DNA of 64,000 bases from Flavobacterium ginsenosidimutans (GTDB taxonomy: Bacteria; Bacteroidota; Bacteroidia; Flavobacteriales; Flavobacteriaceae): assembly GCF_003254625.1 (NCBI RefSeq), contig NZ_QJRJ01000069.1, positions 106,793 to 170,792 on the forward strand, in the 5' to 3' direction. A model generated the notes under the pieces. That model did not search any database. It was not told where the DNA came from and was given only the letters and a program-made list of their open reading frames with translations. Shown here piece after piece: positions 16,763-25,863 of this stretch (the stretch's first letter is position 1; each line of letters begins with the position of its first letter). The translations under genes were made by a program, and so were the position numbers.

Positions 16763-16912
16763 CGAATTCACGAATTATTTAAATACTGCTGTTATTAATG
16801 ATTTTCCTTAAATTATAAATAGTAATAATTTCACGAAAAACGAATTAGTAAAAATTAGTGTAATTTGAAGTAAAAATTCTGCCCAATAATTAGTGAAAAT
16901 TCGTGAATTTGT
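16763..16912. repeat. Intergenic inverted repeat
   Basis: Left end CGAATTCACGAATTATTT and right end AAAATTCGTGAATTTG are inverted copies, about 115 bp apart, and of the same family as the elements at 25864-25978 and 47531-47642, though more diverged inside. It occupies most of the 267-bp gap between darA and the acyltransferase gene; I see no gene here. Confidence 0.6.
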
Positions 16913-16942
16913 GGCCTAAAAAAAAATATCGCAGTAAAAAAA

Positions 16943-17824
16943 CTAGGATTTTATATCGTTCCAAAAATCAAAATAATTGAACCATTGTAATGGATAACGA
17001 TTCAAAATGCTTTCAACGCTTTTTACATATTCTTTCAAAAGCGCTTTTTCGTCTCGATGTTTGACTTCGGCTTCTCTTGCGTACAAATGATAATGAAGAT
17101 TTGGTTCTTTCATTACATAAACAAAAACCACAGGAACTTTTAATCTTGAAGCAATTAAAAATGGGCCAGCTGGGAAATTGGCTTCTTTGCCCAAAAAGTT
17201 TTCAGAAAGTGATTTTGTTCCTTCAAAATAACGATCGCCTGTAAAGCAGATTAATTCGTTATTGGCTAAAGCAGCATTGATCTCAAAAATATGAGACAAA
17301 TCTTCTTTGATGATAATAAATTTTACGGTTGGTTTTTGAGAAACACTTTCGAGATAATTCTTAATAGCAGAATGCTCTAAATCTGTTGTAACCAAATTAA
17401 TTTGAAAATCAAGATCGATTTCTCCGAAGAAATGTTCGGCAATTTCAAAATTACCAACATGCGCACTAATTAATACACCGCCTTTTTTCTCGGCAAGTAA
17501 CTTTTTAAGCGTTTCTATTCCGTCAAATTCATAGGTAAATTTGTTTCGCATTCCTGCCGAAATAGAAACTTTGTCAATGATGGTCTGTCCAAAAGTATAG
17601 TAACTTTTGAAAACCATTTTTTTGGATTTGAAATAGGAATATTGAAGCCTTTCTTTAAAATAATAGAAAATGGCTTTGTTACTTTTTCTTAAAAATAAAA
17701 AATAATAAGAAGCAACAAAATAAAGCAAGACATAAGCAGCTTTTACACCCGCTTTTTGAATTAAAAAAACGAATATTCTATAACCTAAAACAGTTCCTTT
17801 GGATTTACCATCCCATTGACTCAT
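16943..17824 (-). CDS. LpxL/HtrB-like acyltransferase
   Basis: 293 residues of the lysophospholipid/lipid A acyltransferase family. An N-terminal hydrophobic region (about 23-48) anchors it to the inner membrane. The catalytic HxxxxE is HVGNFE, with GDRYFEGT and FPAGPF matching the downstream substrate motifs. In aryl polyene clusters such enzymes (ApeD type) transfer acyl chains during pigment lipidation. Here it may acylate or join the polyene to a lipid-like acceptor. The housekeeping LpxL should be elsewhere. It is adjacent (0 bp) to the ACP gene. Confidence 0.88.
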   Translation of the reverse strand: MSQWDGKSKGTVLGYRIFVFLIQKAGVKAAYVLLYFVASYYFLFLRKSNKAIFYYFKERLQYSYFKSKKMVFKSYYTFGQTIIDKVSISAGMRNKFTYEFDGIETLKKLLAEKKGGVLISAHVGNFEIAEHFFGEIDLDFQINLVTTDLEHSAIKNYLESVSQKPTVKFIIIKEDLSHIFEINAALANNELICFTGDRYFEGTKSLSENFLGKEANFPAGPFLIASRLKVPVVFVYVMKEPNLHYHLYAREAEVKHRDEKALLKEYVKSVESILNRYPLQWFNYFDFWNDIKS

Positions 17825-18079
17825 TTAAGCTGATTTGGCTTTGATTTTAGTTTCGATTAAGTCATAAAAGCTTTGAAAATCAGAAATTCCAACAAAATCT
17901 GCTTCAACTAGTTTTACACCAAAGTTTGACTCTATTGAAACGACTAAATCAACATAATCCAGACTGTCCAACCCAAGTGTATCTTTTAAATTAGCATTTG
18001 GTTCAATGTCGTCATTGTCTACTTCAAATTCATCAACTAAAAAACCATTTATTCTTGCTATAATCTCTTCTTTATTCAT
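17825..18079 (-). CDS. Acyl carrier protein (second)
   Basis: 84 residues, acidic. The phosphopantetheine Ser39 is in TLGLDSLDYVDLV. Its 5' end overlaps the ketosynthase gene by 8 bp and its stop touches the acyltransferase start, so ketosynthase, ACP and acyltransferase are made together. Probably the carrier from which the acyltransferase takes its acyl group. Confidence 0.93.
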   Translation of the reverse strand: MNKEEIIARINGFLVDEFEVDNDDIEPNANLKDTLGLDSLDYVDLVVSIESNFGVKLVEADFVGISDFQSFYDLIETKIKAKSA

Positions 18080-19307
18080 CGTTCAATTTAAACTTTTTAA
18101 CCACCAACGCAGAGTTGGTTCCTCCGAAACCGAAAGAATTGGACAAAAATATGTCAAATTTTTTGTTTAACGTAGTTTTAACTAAATTTAATTTTGAAGC
18201 GTCTTCGTCAGGATTTTCTAAATTGATGTTTGGCGCGATGAAATCGTTCTGCATCATTAAGATAGAATAAATGATTTCGCTGGCTCCAGCCATCCAGCAT
18301 TCGTGGCCTGTCATTGATTTTGTAGAACTCACAGGTGGATTTTTTTCTCCAAAGACTTCAAAAATAGCTTTGGCTTCGTTGGCATCTCCAACAGGAGTTG
18401 AGGTTGCATGGGCATTTATATATTCAATATCTGAAGCGTTTAGTTTTGCATCATCCAATGCACGTTTCATTGCTGTTGCTGGTCCTTCAACGTTTGGTGT
18501 AGAGATATGTCCGCCGTTTGATGAAAATCCGTAACCGCCAACTTCAGCGATAATATTGGCACCGCGAGCAATAGCAGATTCGTAACTTTCCAAAATTAAA
18601 GTTGCTCCGCCGCCACTCGGAATTAATCCGTCACGACCAGTATCAAAAGGTCTTGAGGCTTTTGTTGGATCGCCTTCTCGGTTAGAAAAAACACCTAATC
18701 CATCAAAACTGCTCATGGCATATTTATTAATTTCCTGGGCACCGCCAGTAATTACAATATCTTGGAAACCGCTTTTAATTAAAAAATATGCTAAACCAAT
18801 TGAGTGCGATCCGCTGGCACAAGCCGCACTTACAGTAAGATTGATGCCGCGAAGTTTAAAAATCGTAGAAAGATTCATCGTAACCGTAGAATTCATCGAT
18901 TTAAAAATGGCGCCAGAACCAATAAGAGCAGTATCTTTTTTCTCGCGAACAATATCTGTTGCATCGATAATTGCTTTAGAAACGGAGTCGTTTCCGTACA
19001 TAATACCTACTTCGTGATTGTCAAAAAAAGTATCGTCGATGTTGGCATTTTTAAGTGCTTCTATAGTAGCCATATAAGCATACTCGGTTTCTTCACCGAT
19101 GCTCATACGTTGTCTTCTAGTCAATAAATTTTTAAGATCAGCTTTCGGAACCATTCCTGTCAAGGCTGATTGAAAACCAAATTCTTTACGTTCAGAATCA
19201 AACTGAATACCAGATTTTCCTTCGTATAACGAATCTTTTACTTCGTCTAAAGAAGTTCCGATACAAGAATAAATTCCCATTCCAGTAATTACAACTCTTC
19301 TATTCAT
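18072..19307 (-). CDS. Beta-ketoacyl-ACP synthase II (FabF type)
   Basis: 411 residues, full FabF length. The triad is Cys163 in SAACASG, His300 in NAHATSTPVGD and His335 in GHECWMAGASE. It heads the KS-ACP-acyltransferase unit. A possible minus-strand -7 box TATGTTTG lies at 19469-19476, far upstream. The WMAGA block after the third motif differs from the alanine-rich form in the other two synthases, in line with a different chain or carrier preference. Confidence 0.92.
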   Translation of the reverse strand: MNRRVVITGMGIYSCIGTSLDEVKDSLYEGKSGIQFDSERKEFGFQSALTGMVPKADLKNLLTRRQRMSIGEETEYAYMATIEALKNANIDDTFFDNHEVGIMYGNDSVSKAIIDATDIVREKKDTALIGSGAIFKSMNSTVTMNLSTIFKLRGINLTVSAACASGSHSIGLAYFLIKSGFQDIVITGGAQEINKYAMSSFDGLGVFSNREGDPTKASRPFDTGRDGLIPSGGGATLILESYESAIARGANIIAEVGGYGFSSNGGHISTPNVEGPATAMKRALDDAKLNASDIEYINAHATSTPVGDANEAKAIFEVFGEKNPPVSSTKSMTGHECWMAGASEIIYSILMMQNDFIAPNINLENPDEDASKLNLVKTTLNKKFDIFLSNSFGFGGTNSALVVKKFKLNDE

Positions 19308-19359
19308 CGTCTTTCAAAAGTAATTTTTTATCCTTAAAGTGTAATTTTTTAATCTTGCA

Positions 19360-19432
19360 GCAAAGGCACTAAGGCACTAAGTTTTTTTAAAGTCTTTTTG
19401 CTTAAACTTTGCGACTCTGTGTCTTTGTGAGC
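19360..19432. repeat. Dispersed low-complexity intergenic repeat
   Basis: GCAAAGGCACTAAGGCACTAAG followed by ACTTTGCGACTCTGTGTCTTTGTG is a degenerate repeat type that I know from many Flavobacterium intergenic regions. It fills part of the 176-bp gap between the ketosynthase and fabG genes. No coding potential. Confidence 0.5.
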
Positions 19433-19483
19433 AATTTTCTATGTTTAAAAATCTTTAAAATAATCTCGCAAACATAGTATTCT

Positions 19484-20215
19484 TTAAGAATATATTCCGC
19501 CATTTATGTTGATAATTTCTCCTGTAATATAGCTTGCTTTTTTAGAAATCAAAAAGCTTACCAAATCTGCTACTTCTTCGGCTTCGCCAAAACGGTTTAC
19601 CGGAATTAGTTTTAATAATTCTTTTTCGTCCAATTCGCTCGTCATATCGGTTCTAATGAAACCTGGAGCGACAGCATTTACAGTAATATTTCGTTTTGCA
19701 ACTTCTTGAGCCAAAGCTTTGGTTGCAGCAACAATTGCACCTTTTGCAGCCGAATAATTGGTTTGTCCTGCAGTTCCTTTTACTCCAGAAACAGAAACCA
19801 TATTTACGATTCGGCCGTATTTATTGCGAAGCATTTTTTGAATAAAGAACTGCGTAACATTAAAGAAACCGTTTACACTTGTATTCATAACGCCATTCCA
19901 GTCTTCTGGTGTCATCCACATAAAAAGACCGTCTTTAGTGATTCCTGCATTGTTTACAATTGCTTCAACCAATTTCTCAGGATTTGCTTCCTGCCAAGCA
20001 GTTAAAACATTTTGTACATTTTCAAAATTAGAAACATCAAAACCTAAGATTTCTCCTGTTCCGCCTAATTTTTGTACTTCTTGTAATGTTTCTTCGGCAG
20101 CTGTTTTATTCGAATGATAATTAATCAGAATATGATAATCGGATTCTACGGCTAGTTTTTTACAAATCGCACTTCCAATTCCTCTCGAACCGCCTGTTAC
20201 TAATACACACTTCAT
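19484..20215 (-). CDS. fabG: 3-oxoacyl-ACP reductase
   Basis: 243 residues, a classical SDR: NADPH loop TGGSRGIG (residues 7-14), NNAG (88-91), Ser in MVSVSG and the YSAAK dyad. FabG-type enzymes reduce 3-ketoacyl-ACP to the 3-hydroxy form, the step before dehydration in each polyene round. It is the only such reductase in the window, so it likely serves the pigment system rather than primary fatty acid synthesis, whose fabG usually sits elsewhere. Confidence 0.92.
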   Translation of the reverse strand: MKCVLVTGGSRGIGSAICKKLAVESDYHILINYHSNKTAAEETLQEVQKLGGTGEILGFDVSNFENVQNVLTAWQEANPEKLVEAIVNNAGITKDGLFMWMTPEDWNGVMNTSVNGFFNVTQFFIQKMLRNKYGRIVNMVSVSGVKGTAGQTNYSAAKGAIVAATKALAQEVAKRNITVNAVAPGFIRTDMTSELDEKELLKLIPVNRFGEAEEVADLVSFLISKKASYITGEIININGGIYS

Positions 20216-20241
20216 TTATGTAGGGTTTATTTTTATTCGTC

Positions 20242-20280
20242 ATAAAATGAAACCGCTTTATAGAATGCGATTTCATTTAT
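20242..20280 (-). terminator. Imperfect hairpin downstream of the WG-repeat gene
   Basis: ATAAAATGAAACCGC (20242-20256) pairs with GCGATTTCATTTAT (20267-20280) with one mismatch. Only a weak T-rich tail follows on the minus strand, so it may be a terminator or an RNA-stabilising hairpin between the WG-repeat gene and fabG. Confidence 0.35.
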
Positions 20281-20310
20281 GCAAATTTCTAATTTATTTG
20301 GAGATAAATA

Positions 20311-21537
20311 TTATTTCTTTTTTTTCGATGCTGATTTTGCAGCTGGTTTTGTCGCTGGCTTAGTTTCTTGTTTTGGTTTTTCGGCAGAAACAGGAGCTGC
20401 AGCAGGCTGAGGTTTTTCTGTACTTTTAGAGAATAGTTCAGCATTTTCAAACCACTGGTTGGCCAAAACTGTTCCGTCTGGTTTTAGAAATCCCCATTTT
20501 CCTTCGTTTTTTACTCGGGCAACGCCACCAATAAATCCTTTATCTTGTTGTGTAAACATTGCGATAATAGCATTTGTTGTGATGCCATATTGGGTTGGAA
20601 TTACCAGTTTTCCAGATTCATTGATAAATCCCCAGTTGCTTTCTTTTACTGGAGCTAGACCGTTTGTACTGAAAACTTCTGCATCGTTGTAAGTGGGTTC
20701 AATAACAAATTTTCCTTCCAGATTAATGAATCCCCATTTTTTTCCAACTAAAACTGGAGCTAAATTTTTTGAAAACGCTTTCCCTTTATCATAAATAGGA
20801 AGAATTGCCCAATTTCCTTTCAAATCGATGTATCCAATTTTTCCGTTCTTTTTGGCAAATGTTAAATCTTGAGTTTCGAAATCCCAGATTTTTTCTGCAC
20901 CGTCAATTGGAATAAATTTTCCAGCGTTTACCAATCCGAAAGTTTTATTTTTTTTAGCCCAAGTTGTTCCTTTAAAATAATTTCCAACTTCGGCATAAAC
21001 TGGTTCAACCAATTCTTTTCCGTTAGTATCAATAATTCCCCAGTTTTTGTTCAATTCAACTCTGGCGTAACCATTTTCAAAAGGTTTGATCTGATCGTAT
21101 TTTGGTTCTAGAACAACAGTCATTTTGTTGTTGATTAATCCCACTTTATTGTTTTGTCTGAAGAAGGCAACTCCATCATTAAAATCAAACACTTTGTCAG
21201 TAGTTGGTCCTTTTTGAATTTCTCCTTTTGTATTAATATAAACCCAGTCTTTGTCTTTTTGTACAACTGCGATTCCGCTGTTAAAATCTTTAGCATCTTT
21301 AAAATCGGCTGGAATTATCCAAGTACCTTTTGCATCTATAAATCCCCATTTTCCGCCGTTTTCTACAGCCGCTAAACCTTCAGAAAAACTTCTGGCAGAT
21401 TTGAATTGAGGGTCAATTTTAAAAGATCCATCTTTAGAAAGATATCCAATTTTGGAGTTTTTTTTAACTAATGCTAATTCTTGACTATTAACAAATTGAA
21501 TGCAGCATAGCAATAAAAATACAAGTGACTTTTTCAT
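20311..21537 (-). CDS. Exported WG-repeat protein
   Basis: 408 residues from the ATG at 21537. Signal peptide (cleavage near VNSQE), then at least ten WG repeats with signatures GKWGFIDAKG, NNKVGLINNK, NKNWGIIDTNG and KKWGFINLEG. These repeats of about 35-45 residues fold as small beta-units. The C-terminus (about 375-408) is a low-complexity Lys/Pro/Ala tail. The function of WG-repeat proteins is poorly known; they are common in Bacteroidota. It lies between fabG and the ammonia-lyase, on the same strand, 40 bp from the latter. Confidence 0.85.
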   Translation of the reverse strand: MKKSLVFLLLCCIQFVNSQELALVKKNSKIGYLSKDGSFKIDPQFKSARSFSEGLAAVENGGKWGFIDAKGTWIIPADFKDAKDFNSGIAVVQKDKDWVYINTKGEIQKGPTTDKVFDFNDGVAFFRQNNKVGLINNKMTVVLEPKYDQIKPFENGYARVELNKNWGIIDTNGKELVEPVYAEVGNYFKGTTWAKKNKTFGLVNAGKFIPIDGAEKIWDFETQDLTFAKKNGKIGYIDLKGNWAILPIYDKGKAFSKNLAPVLVGKKWGFINLEGKFVIEPTYNDAEVFSTNGLAPVKESNWGFINESGKLVIPTQYGITTNAIIAMFTQQDKGFIGGVARVKNEGKWGFLKPDGTVLANQWFENAELFSKSTEKPQPAAAPVSAEKPKQETKPATKPAAKSASKKKK

Positions 21538-21577
21538 GATTTTAAGATTCAATATTAATACTGTAAATTAAAGAATT

Positions 21578-23098
21578 TTAACTGTTTATCAAATAATCTT
21601 TTACTTTTTGTACGAAAGGATACATTACTTGATCTTCTTTAAATTCTGGAATTATGTTTCGAATATCGTCGTACCATTTTTTAGTCGTAGACGAAATTTG
21701 ATCTTTTTGTTTCAAATAATCAATTGCCTGAACAATTGTAATTAATTCGATAGCTAAAACTTCAAATGAGTTTTCGATCACTTTTGATGTAATCACCGCA
21801 GCATTTGTTCCCATACTTACAATGTCTTGATTGTCATTGTTGTTTGGAATACTATGAACGTACATTGGGTTAGATAACATTTGGTTTTCGGCAGTTGTTG
21901 AAGTGGCTACGAACTGAACGCCCTGCATTCCGAAATTAAATCCTAACGTTCCTAAGTTTACGAATGGTGGAAGAATTTCGTTGATTTTTGAATTCAATAA
22001 ATAATTCAATTGACGTTCTGCAAGCATCGTTAATTTGGTAATAACGATTTTCAGTTTATCCATTTCTAACGAAATATAATCTCCGTGGAAATTTCCACCG
22101 TGGTAAACGTGTTTGTTTTTTACGTCTATAATTGGGTTGTCGTTTGCTGAGTTAAATTCATCTTCCAAAATAGAAGCGACATTGTTTATGGTTTCTAAAA
22201 CTGGCCCCAAAATTTGAGGAACGCATCTTAATGAATAATATTCTTGAACTTTTTCTTTGAAGATTTCTTCGGTATTTTCGCCAGAATATAAATGGTCTTC
22301 TCTTTTACGAATTAAAGTACTGTCAGAAAGGTTTTTTCTCATTCTTTCAGCAACTTCCTGTTGTCCTTTATGACGTTTTGTTTGGTTTAATTCTTCTGAA
22401 AAATGATCATCATAAGCTTGAACTAATTCGTTAATCGCACAAGAAGCTTTTAATGACCAGTCTAATAATTTATTTGCATAATGAACATTTACAACTCCAA
22501 TTCCTGTCATTACAGAAGTTCCGTTGATTAACGCCAAACCTTCTCTAATTTCTACCTGAATTGGTTTTAAACCTTCGATTTCGAAAACTTCTGCAGTTGC
22601 GCGTCTTTCGCCTTTATAAAAAACTTCGCCTTCGCCAATTAAGACCAAAGCTAAGTGTGATAATTGTACTAAGTCACCGCTGGCACCAACACCACCGTGT
22701 TCAAAAATTAAAGGCGTAATATCTCTATTGATTAATTCTGCCATTAAATGAATTACGGAAGAATGAACTCCTGAGTTTCCTAAAGAAAGTGTATTTAATC
22801 GAGCTAAAATTGCTGCTTTTGCACACTCAGCATTTAAAGGTTTTCCTGTTCCAGAAGAGTGGCTTCTAATTAAATTATATTGCAATTGAATTTGATCAGA
22901 CTCTTTAATTCTATATTGAGCCATTGGACCAAATCCTGTATTTACGCCGTAGATTACTTTATTTCCTGAGAATTCTTTTAAGAAATTAAAACTTTCGTTT
23001 ACTCGATTTAAAACCACATCGCTTATGGCAACTTTGCTTTTTCCAAAGATTATGGCTTCAAATTCTGCTAAACTTAAATATTCATTTATTGTATTCAT
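21578..23098 (-). CDS. Tyrosine ammonia-lyase (aromatic amino acid lyase)
   Basis: 506 residues. Ala139-Ser140-Gly141 in GGVGASGDLVQL forms the self-made MIO cofactor. The protein is very similar throughout to the characterised F. johnsoniae tyrosine ammonia-lyase as I remember it, with the same length and the same beginning and end. It removes ammonia from L-tyrosine to give 4-coumarate, the starter of the aryl polyene chain. A histidine ammonia-lyase is the family alternative, but no other hut gene is nearby. It is the most upstream gene of the leftward pigment run and faces the flavoenzyme gene across 102 bp. Confidence 0.93.
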   Translation of the reverse strand: MNTINEYLSLAEFEAIIFGKSKVAISDVVLNRVNESFNFLKEFSGNKVIYGVNTGFGPMAQYRIKESDQIQLQYNLIRSHSSGTGKPLNAECAKAAILARLNTLSLGNSGVHSSVIHLMAELINRDITPLIFEHGGVGASGDLVQLSHLALVLIGEGEVFYKGERRATAEVFEIEGLKPIQVEIREGLALINGTSVMTGIGVVNVHYANKLLDWSLKASCAINELVQAYDDHFSEELNQTKRHKGQQEVAERMRKNLSDSTLIRKREDHLYSGENTEEIFKEKVQEYYSLRCVPQILGPVLETINNVASILEDEFNSANDNPIIDVKNKHVYHGGNFHGDYISLEMDKLKIVITKLTMLAERQLNYLLNSKINEILPPFVNLGTLGFNFGMQGVQFVATSTTAENQMLSNPMYVHSIPNNNDNQDIVSMGTNAAVITSKVIENSFEVLAIELITIVQAIDYLKQKDQISSTTKKWYDDIRNIIPEFKEDQVMYPFVQKVKDYLINS

Positions 23099-23165
23099 TA
23101 AATCGATTTTGGTTGTGCTAATTTAATTTTATTTATCAAAATAAATGTAGTTATTTTGATGATGG

Positions 23166-23173
23166 CAAATGTA
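23166..23173 (-). promoter_or_regulatory. Candidate -7 box for the ammonia-lyase transcript
   Basis: Minus strand reads TACATTTG, a good TAnnTTTG match, 68 bp upstream of the lyase start. No -33 TTG at the usual distance was found. It would drive the leftward pigment genes. Confidence 0.45.
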
Positions 23174-23200
23174 GGTTAATTAAATGATAATAATTCTAAT

Positions 23201-24451
23201 ATGACAAAGGAGTTTGTTGATGTTTTAGTGATTGGTGCGGGACCTTCTGGATGTGTTTCGGCATCATATCTTTTTAAAAACAACGTAAAGGTAAAAGTTG
23301 TAGAGAAAACAAAGTTTCCGAGACTTGTAGTGGGCGAAAGCCTTATTCCGCGTGTGATGGATCATTTTGCTGAAGCAGAATTGTTTGAGGCTCTTGATGC
23401 AATGAATTTCGAGAAAAAATTGGGAGCTCGTTTTATTAGAGGCGAAGAAATATGTGTTTTTGATTTCAGTAAAAAATTTGGAGAAGGATGGGATTGGACT
23501 TGGCAAGTTCCAAGAGCTGATTTTGATAACACAATGGCGCAGGAAATTGTGCGAAAAGGAATTGATTTAGAATTTGAAACAGAAGTTCTAGAAGTTTCTT
23601 TTGAAGGAAAAAAATCAAAAACTATTGTAAAAGATAAAGACGGGAATTTAAAAGAAATTCATGCCAATTTTATAATTGATTCAAGCGGATACGGACGTGT
23701 TCTTCCAAGACTTTTAGATCTGGATACGCCGTCTAAATTAGATCCGCATTCTTCAATTTTTACTCATGTTAAAGATATTAATAGACCAGAGGGTGAAGAA
23801 GGAACTCAGATTTCTTTTGATATTCTGGAAACCGAAGTTTGGCTTTGGGTAATTCCTTTTTCTAACGGAAATACGAGTTTAGGAGTTGTTGGACCAACGG
23901 ATTTTATCAATTCGCTTTCTGAAAACAAAGACAATGCAGAAGCTCTGAAAAATGCCATTCAGAAATCGGATTATTATATTAAAAGATTTGCTGGAACAGA
24001 ATTTTTGTTTGAGCCAGTTAAATTAGAAAACTATTCAAGAGCGGTTAAAAGAATGTATGGCGATGGTTTTGCCTTAACAGGAAACAGTTCTGAATTTTTA
24101 GATCCAGTTTTCTCTTCAGGTGTAGCTTTTGCAACCGAATCTGGAATGTTGGCAGCAAAATTATATTTGAAAGAATCACAAGGAATTCCTGTTGATTGGG
24201 AAGTGGAGTTTACCCAATATATGAAACGCGGAATCGCTGTTTTCACGACTTATGTTCAAGAATGGTATACTGGAAATTTGCAGACTTTATTTTTCCATCA
24301 GCCAGAAAACCCTGAAGTAAAAGAAAAAATATGTGCTGTTTTAGCAGGTTATGTCTGGAATGAAGAAAATTCGTTTGTCAAGAAACATGATCACGTAATT
24401 GCGAATATGGCGTATTTATTAAATATGCAAAAAGAACAAAGCCCTGAATAA
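23201..24451 (+). CDS. FAD-dependent halogenase-like monooxygenase
   Basis: 416 residues. FAD-binding IGAGPSG (11-17), then WTWQVP (99-104 region), matching the WxWxIP signature of flavin-dependent halogenases with Val for Ile. A Lys pair (72-73) in NFEKKLGARF falls where carrier-protein-dependent halogenases keep the Lys that binds hypohalous acid. The second FAD motif is GDGFALTGNSSEFLDP. Chlorinated flexirubins are known, so a ring halogenase is plausible; a ring hydroxylase or a geranylgeranyl-reductase-like enzyme is the alternative. It is divergent from the ammonia-lyase and ends in a terminator. Confidence 0.85.
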   Translation: MTKEFVDVLVIGAGPSGCVSASYLFKNNVKVKVVEKTKFPRLVVGESLIPRVMDHFAEAELFEALDAMNFEKKLGARFIRGEEICVFDFSKKFGEGWDWTWQVPRADFDNTMAQEIVRKGIDLEFETEVLEVSFEGKKSKTIVKDKDGNLKEIHANFIIDSSGYGRVLPRLLDLDTPSKLDPHSSIFTHVKDINRPEGEEGTQISFDILETEVWLWVIPFSNGNTSLGVVGPTDFINSLSENKDNAEALKNAIQKSDYYIKRFAGTEFLFEPVKLENYSRAVKRMYGDGFALTGNSSEFLDPVFSSGVAFATESGMLAAKLYLKESQGIPVDWEVEFTQYMKRGIAVFTTYVQEWYTGNLQTLFFHQPENPEVKEKICAVLAGYVWNEENSFVKKHDHVIANMAYLLNMQKEQSPE

Positions 24452-24465
24452 TCAGGGCTTTTTTT
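24440..24465 (+). terminator. Rho-independent terminator of the flavoenzyme gene
   Basis: AGCCCTGA (24440-24447) pairs perfectly with TCAGGGCT (24452-24459), followed by a run of T. The stop codon lies inside the loop and stem. It may also stop the converging fucose transcript, which ends 6 bp further on. Confidence 0.85.
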
Positions 24466-24470
24466 ATGAA

Positions 24471-24806
24471 TTACAATTCAAATATTTTATCCATTAAGAT
24501 CCATTTTTGTCCTGGTTTTGCCCAAGGAAGTGCTTGCTGGAATTTCCACATTAAAGTTTCCCATTCCTGTACTTTTTCATTTGCAGCGTCGGCTTTGTCT
24601 TTTTTCTCAAAAGAAAAATTCTCGTCGCCTTCGATGATCATGAAAAGTCTATTTCCTGTGCAGTAAATATCCAAAACTAAAATTCCAGCATCTTGAATGC
24701 TTTTTTTAATTTCTGGCCAGATGTTTTCATGCAGTTTTTTGTATTCTGCAATTAATTCTACGTCATCTTTTAGGTCTAAAGCCAGACAGAATTTTTGAGT
24801 TGCCAT
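24471..24806 (-). CDS. L-rhamnose/L-fucose mutarotase (RhaM family)
   Basis: 111 residues, typical for RhaM: KLHENIWPEIKKSIQDAGI and CTGNRLFMIIE carry the ring-opening residues. It interconverts the alpha and beta anomers of a 6-deoxyhexose in the cytoplasm. It is the last gene of the leftward fucose-type cluster, 4 bp after the hydrolase gene. Campylobacter jejuni has a similar mutarotase in its fucose cluster. L-fucose is the more likely substrate from context. Confidence 0.88.
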   Translation of the reverse strand: MATQKFCLALDLKDDVELIAEYKKLHENIWPEIKKSIQDAGILVLDIYCTGNRLFMIIEGDENFSFEKKDKADAANEKVQEWETLMWKFQQALPWAKPGQKWILMDKIFEL

Positions 24807-24810
24807 AATT

Positions 24811-25668
24811 TTATTTTTGTTGGTAAGCTACAGCTGTTTGTTTACTTGTACCTAAACCTTCAATTCCTAATTCGATTACATCACCCGCTTTAATGTAAAT
24901 TGGATCTGGTTTGATTCCTAATCCAACTCCTGGAGGTGTTCCAGTACTGATAACATCGCCAGGAAGCAATGTCATAAACTGACTTAAGTAGTGCACTAAA
25001 AATGGAATTTTAAAAATCAAGTTTGAAGTATTACTGTTTTGGAAAGTTTTTCCGTTTACAGTAAGCCACATTTTTAAATTGTTTACGTCGCCCACTTCAT
25101 CTGGAGTTGCCATAATTGGTCCAAGAGGAGCGAAAGTATCAGAACCTTTTCCTTTTGCCCATTGTCCGCCACGTTCGATTTGGAAAGCTCTTTCGCTGTA
25201 ATCATTCAAAAGACAATATCCAGCAATATAATTTGGTGCATCTTCTTCAGAAACGTAGCTTGCTTTTTTACCTACAACAAAAGCTAGTTCAACTTCCCAG
25301 TCTGTTTTTTCGCTGTTTTTTGGGATAATCAAATTATCATTTGGCCCGCATAAAGAAGTTGTTGATTTAAAGAAAATAATTGGTTCTTCTGGAATTGCAG
25401 CACCAGTTTCTTCGCAGTGATCTACATAATTTAATCCGATGCAGATAATTTTTGAAGGACGCGCAACAGGCGAACCTAAACGAACTGAATCACTTACTTC
25501 TGGTAAAGATGGATTATTTTTTAAAGCTTCTTCTAATTTCGCTAAACCGTCATTTTCAAAAAAAGCTTCGTTGTAATCTGTAACGATAGACGAAACATCG
25601 TATCTTTTTTCATTTAGTAAAACTCCTGGTTTTTCCTTTCCTTCTTCTCCGAATCTAATAAGTTTCAT
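24811..25668 (-). CDS. FAH-family hydrolase, probable 2,4-diketo-3-deoxy-L-fuconate hydrolase
   Basis: 285 residues with the fumarylacetoacetate-hydrolase fold: ICIGLNYVDHCEETG, FFKSTTSLCGP, metal-binding DWEVELAFVVG and the C-terminal STGTPPGVGLG. In the oxidative L-fucose or L-rhamnose pathways this family cleaves the 2,4-diketo-3-deoxy acid to pyruvate and lactate. That assignment rests on the neighbouring SDR and dehydratase genes. Family labels such as ureidoglycolate lyase would not fit here. Confidence 0.88.
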   Translation of the reverse strand: MKLIRFGEEGKEKPGVLLNEKRYDVSSIVTDYNEAFFENDGLAKLEEALKNNPSLPEVSDSVRLGSPVARPSKIICIGLNYVDHCEETGAAIPEEPIIFFKSTTSLCGPNDNLIIPKNSEKTDWEVELAFVVGKKASYVSEEDAPNYIAGYCLLNDYSERAFQIERGGQWAKGKGSDTFAPLGPIMATPDEVGDVNNLKMWLTVNGKTFQNSNTSNLIFKIPFLVHYLSQFMTLLPGDVISTGTPPGVGLGIKPDPIYIKAGDVIELGIEGLGTSKQTAVAYQQK

Positions 25669-25742
25669 ATTTTAATTTTTTTTAGTAATGTGTTTGTTTT
25701 TTTGCCACAGATTAAAAGGATTAGAATGATTTTTAAATCCAG

Positions 25743-25814
25743 TTTTGTCAGGCTGAGCGAAGTCGAAGCCACATCCAATTGGAACGCCCTTCGACTTCGC
25801 TCAGGGGGACAAAA
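25743..25814. repeat. CGAAGTCGAAG palindromic repeat, copy 1
   Basis: TTTTGTCAGGCTGAGCGAAG and its inverted partner CTTCGCTCAGGGGGACAAAA form a 72-bp palindrome. Two more copies lie at 29532-29603 (opposite orientation) and 30505-30575. With the 115-bp element it fills the 319-bp gap between the hydrolase and SDR genes; nothing else is seen there. Confidence 0.85.
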
Positions 25815-25863
25815 ACAAAATATAAAAATTTGCTTAATCCTTTAATATGTAGCTTTATTTTTT

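Noticed and set aside
18271..19127. Long plus-strand frames opposite the ketosynthase gene at 18072-19307
   Set aside because: They mirror a strongly conserved gene, have no promoter or plausible protein features, and are antisense shadows.
24811..25668. Fumarylacetoacetase of tyrosine breakdown
   Set aside because: The short single-domain FAH form and the neighbours (mutarotase, SDR, sugar acid dehydratase) indicate a sugar diketo-acid hydrolase.
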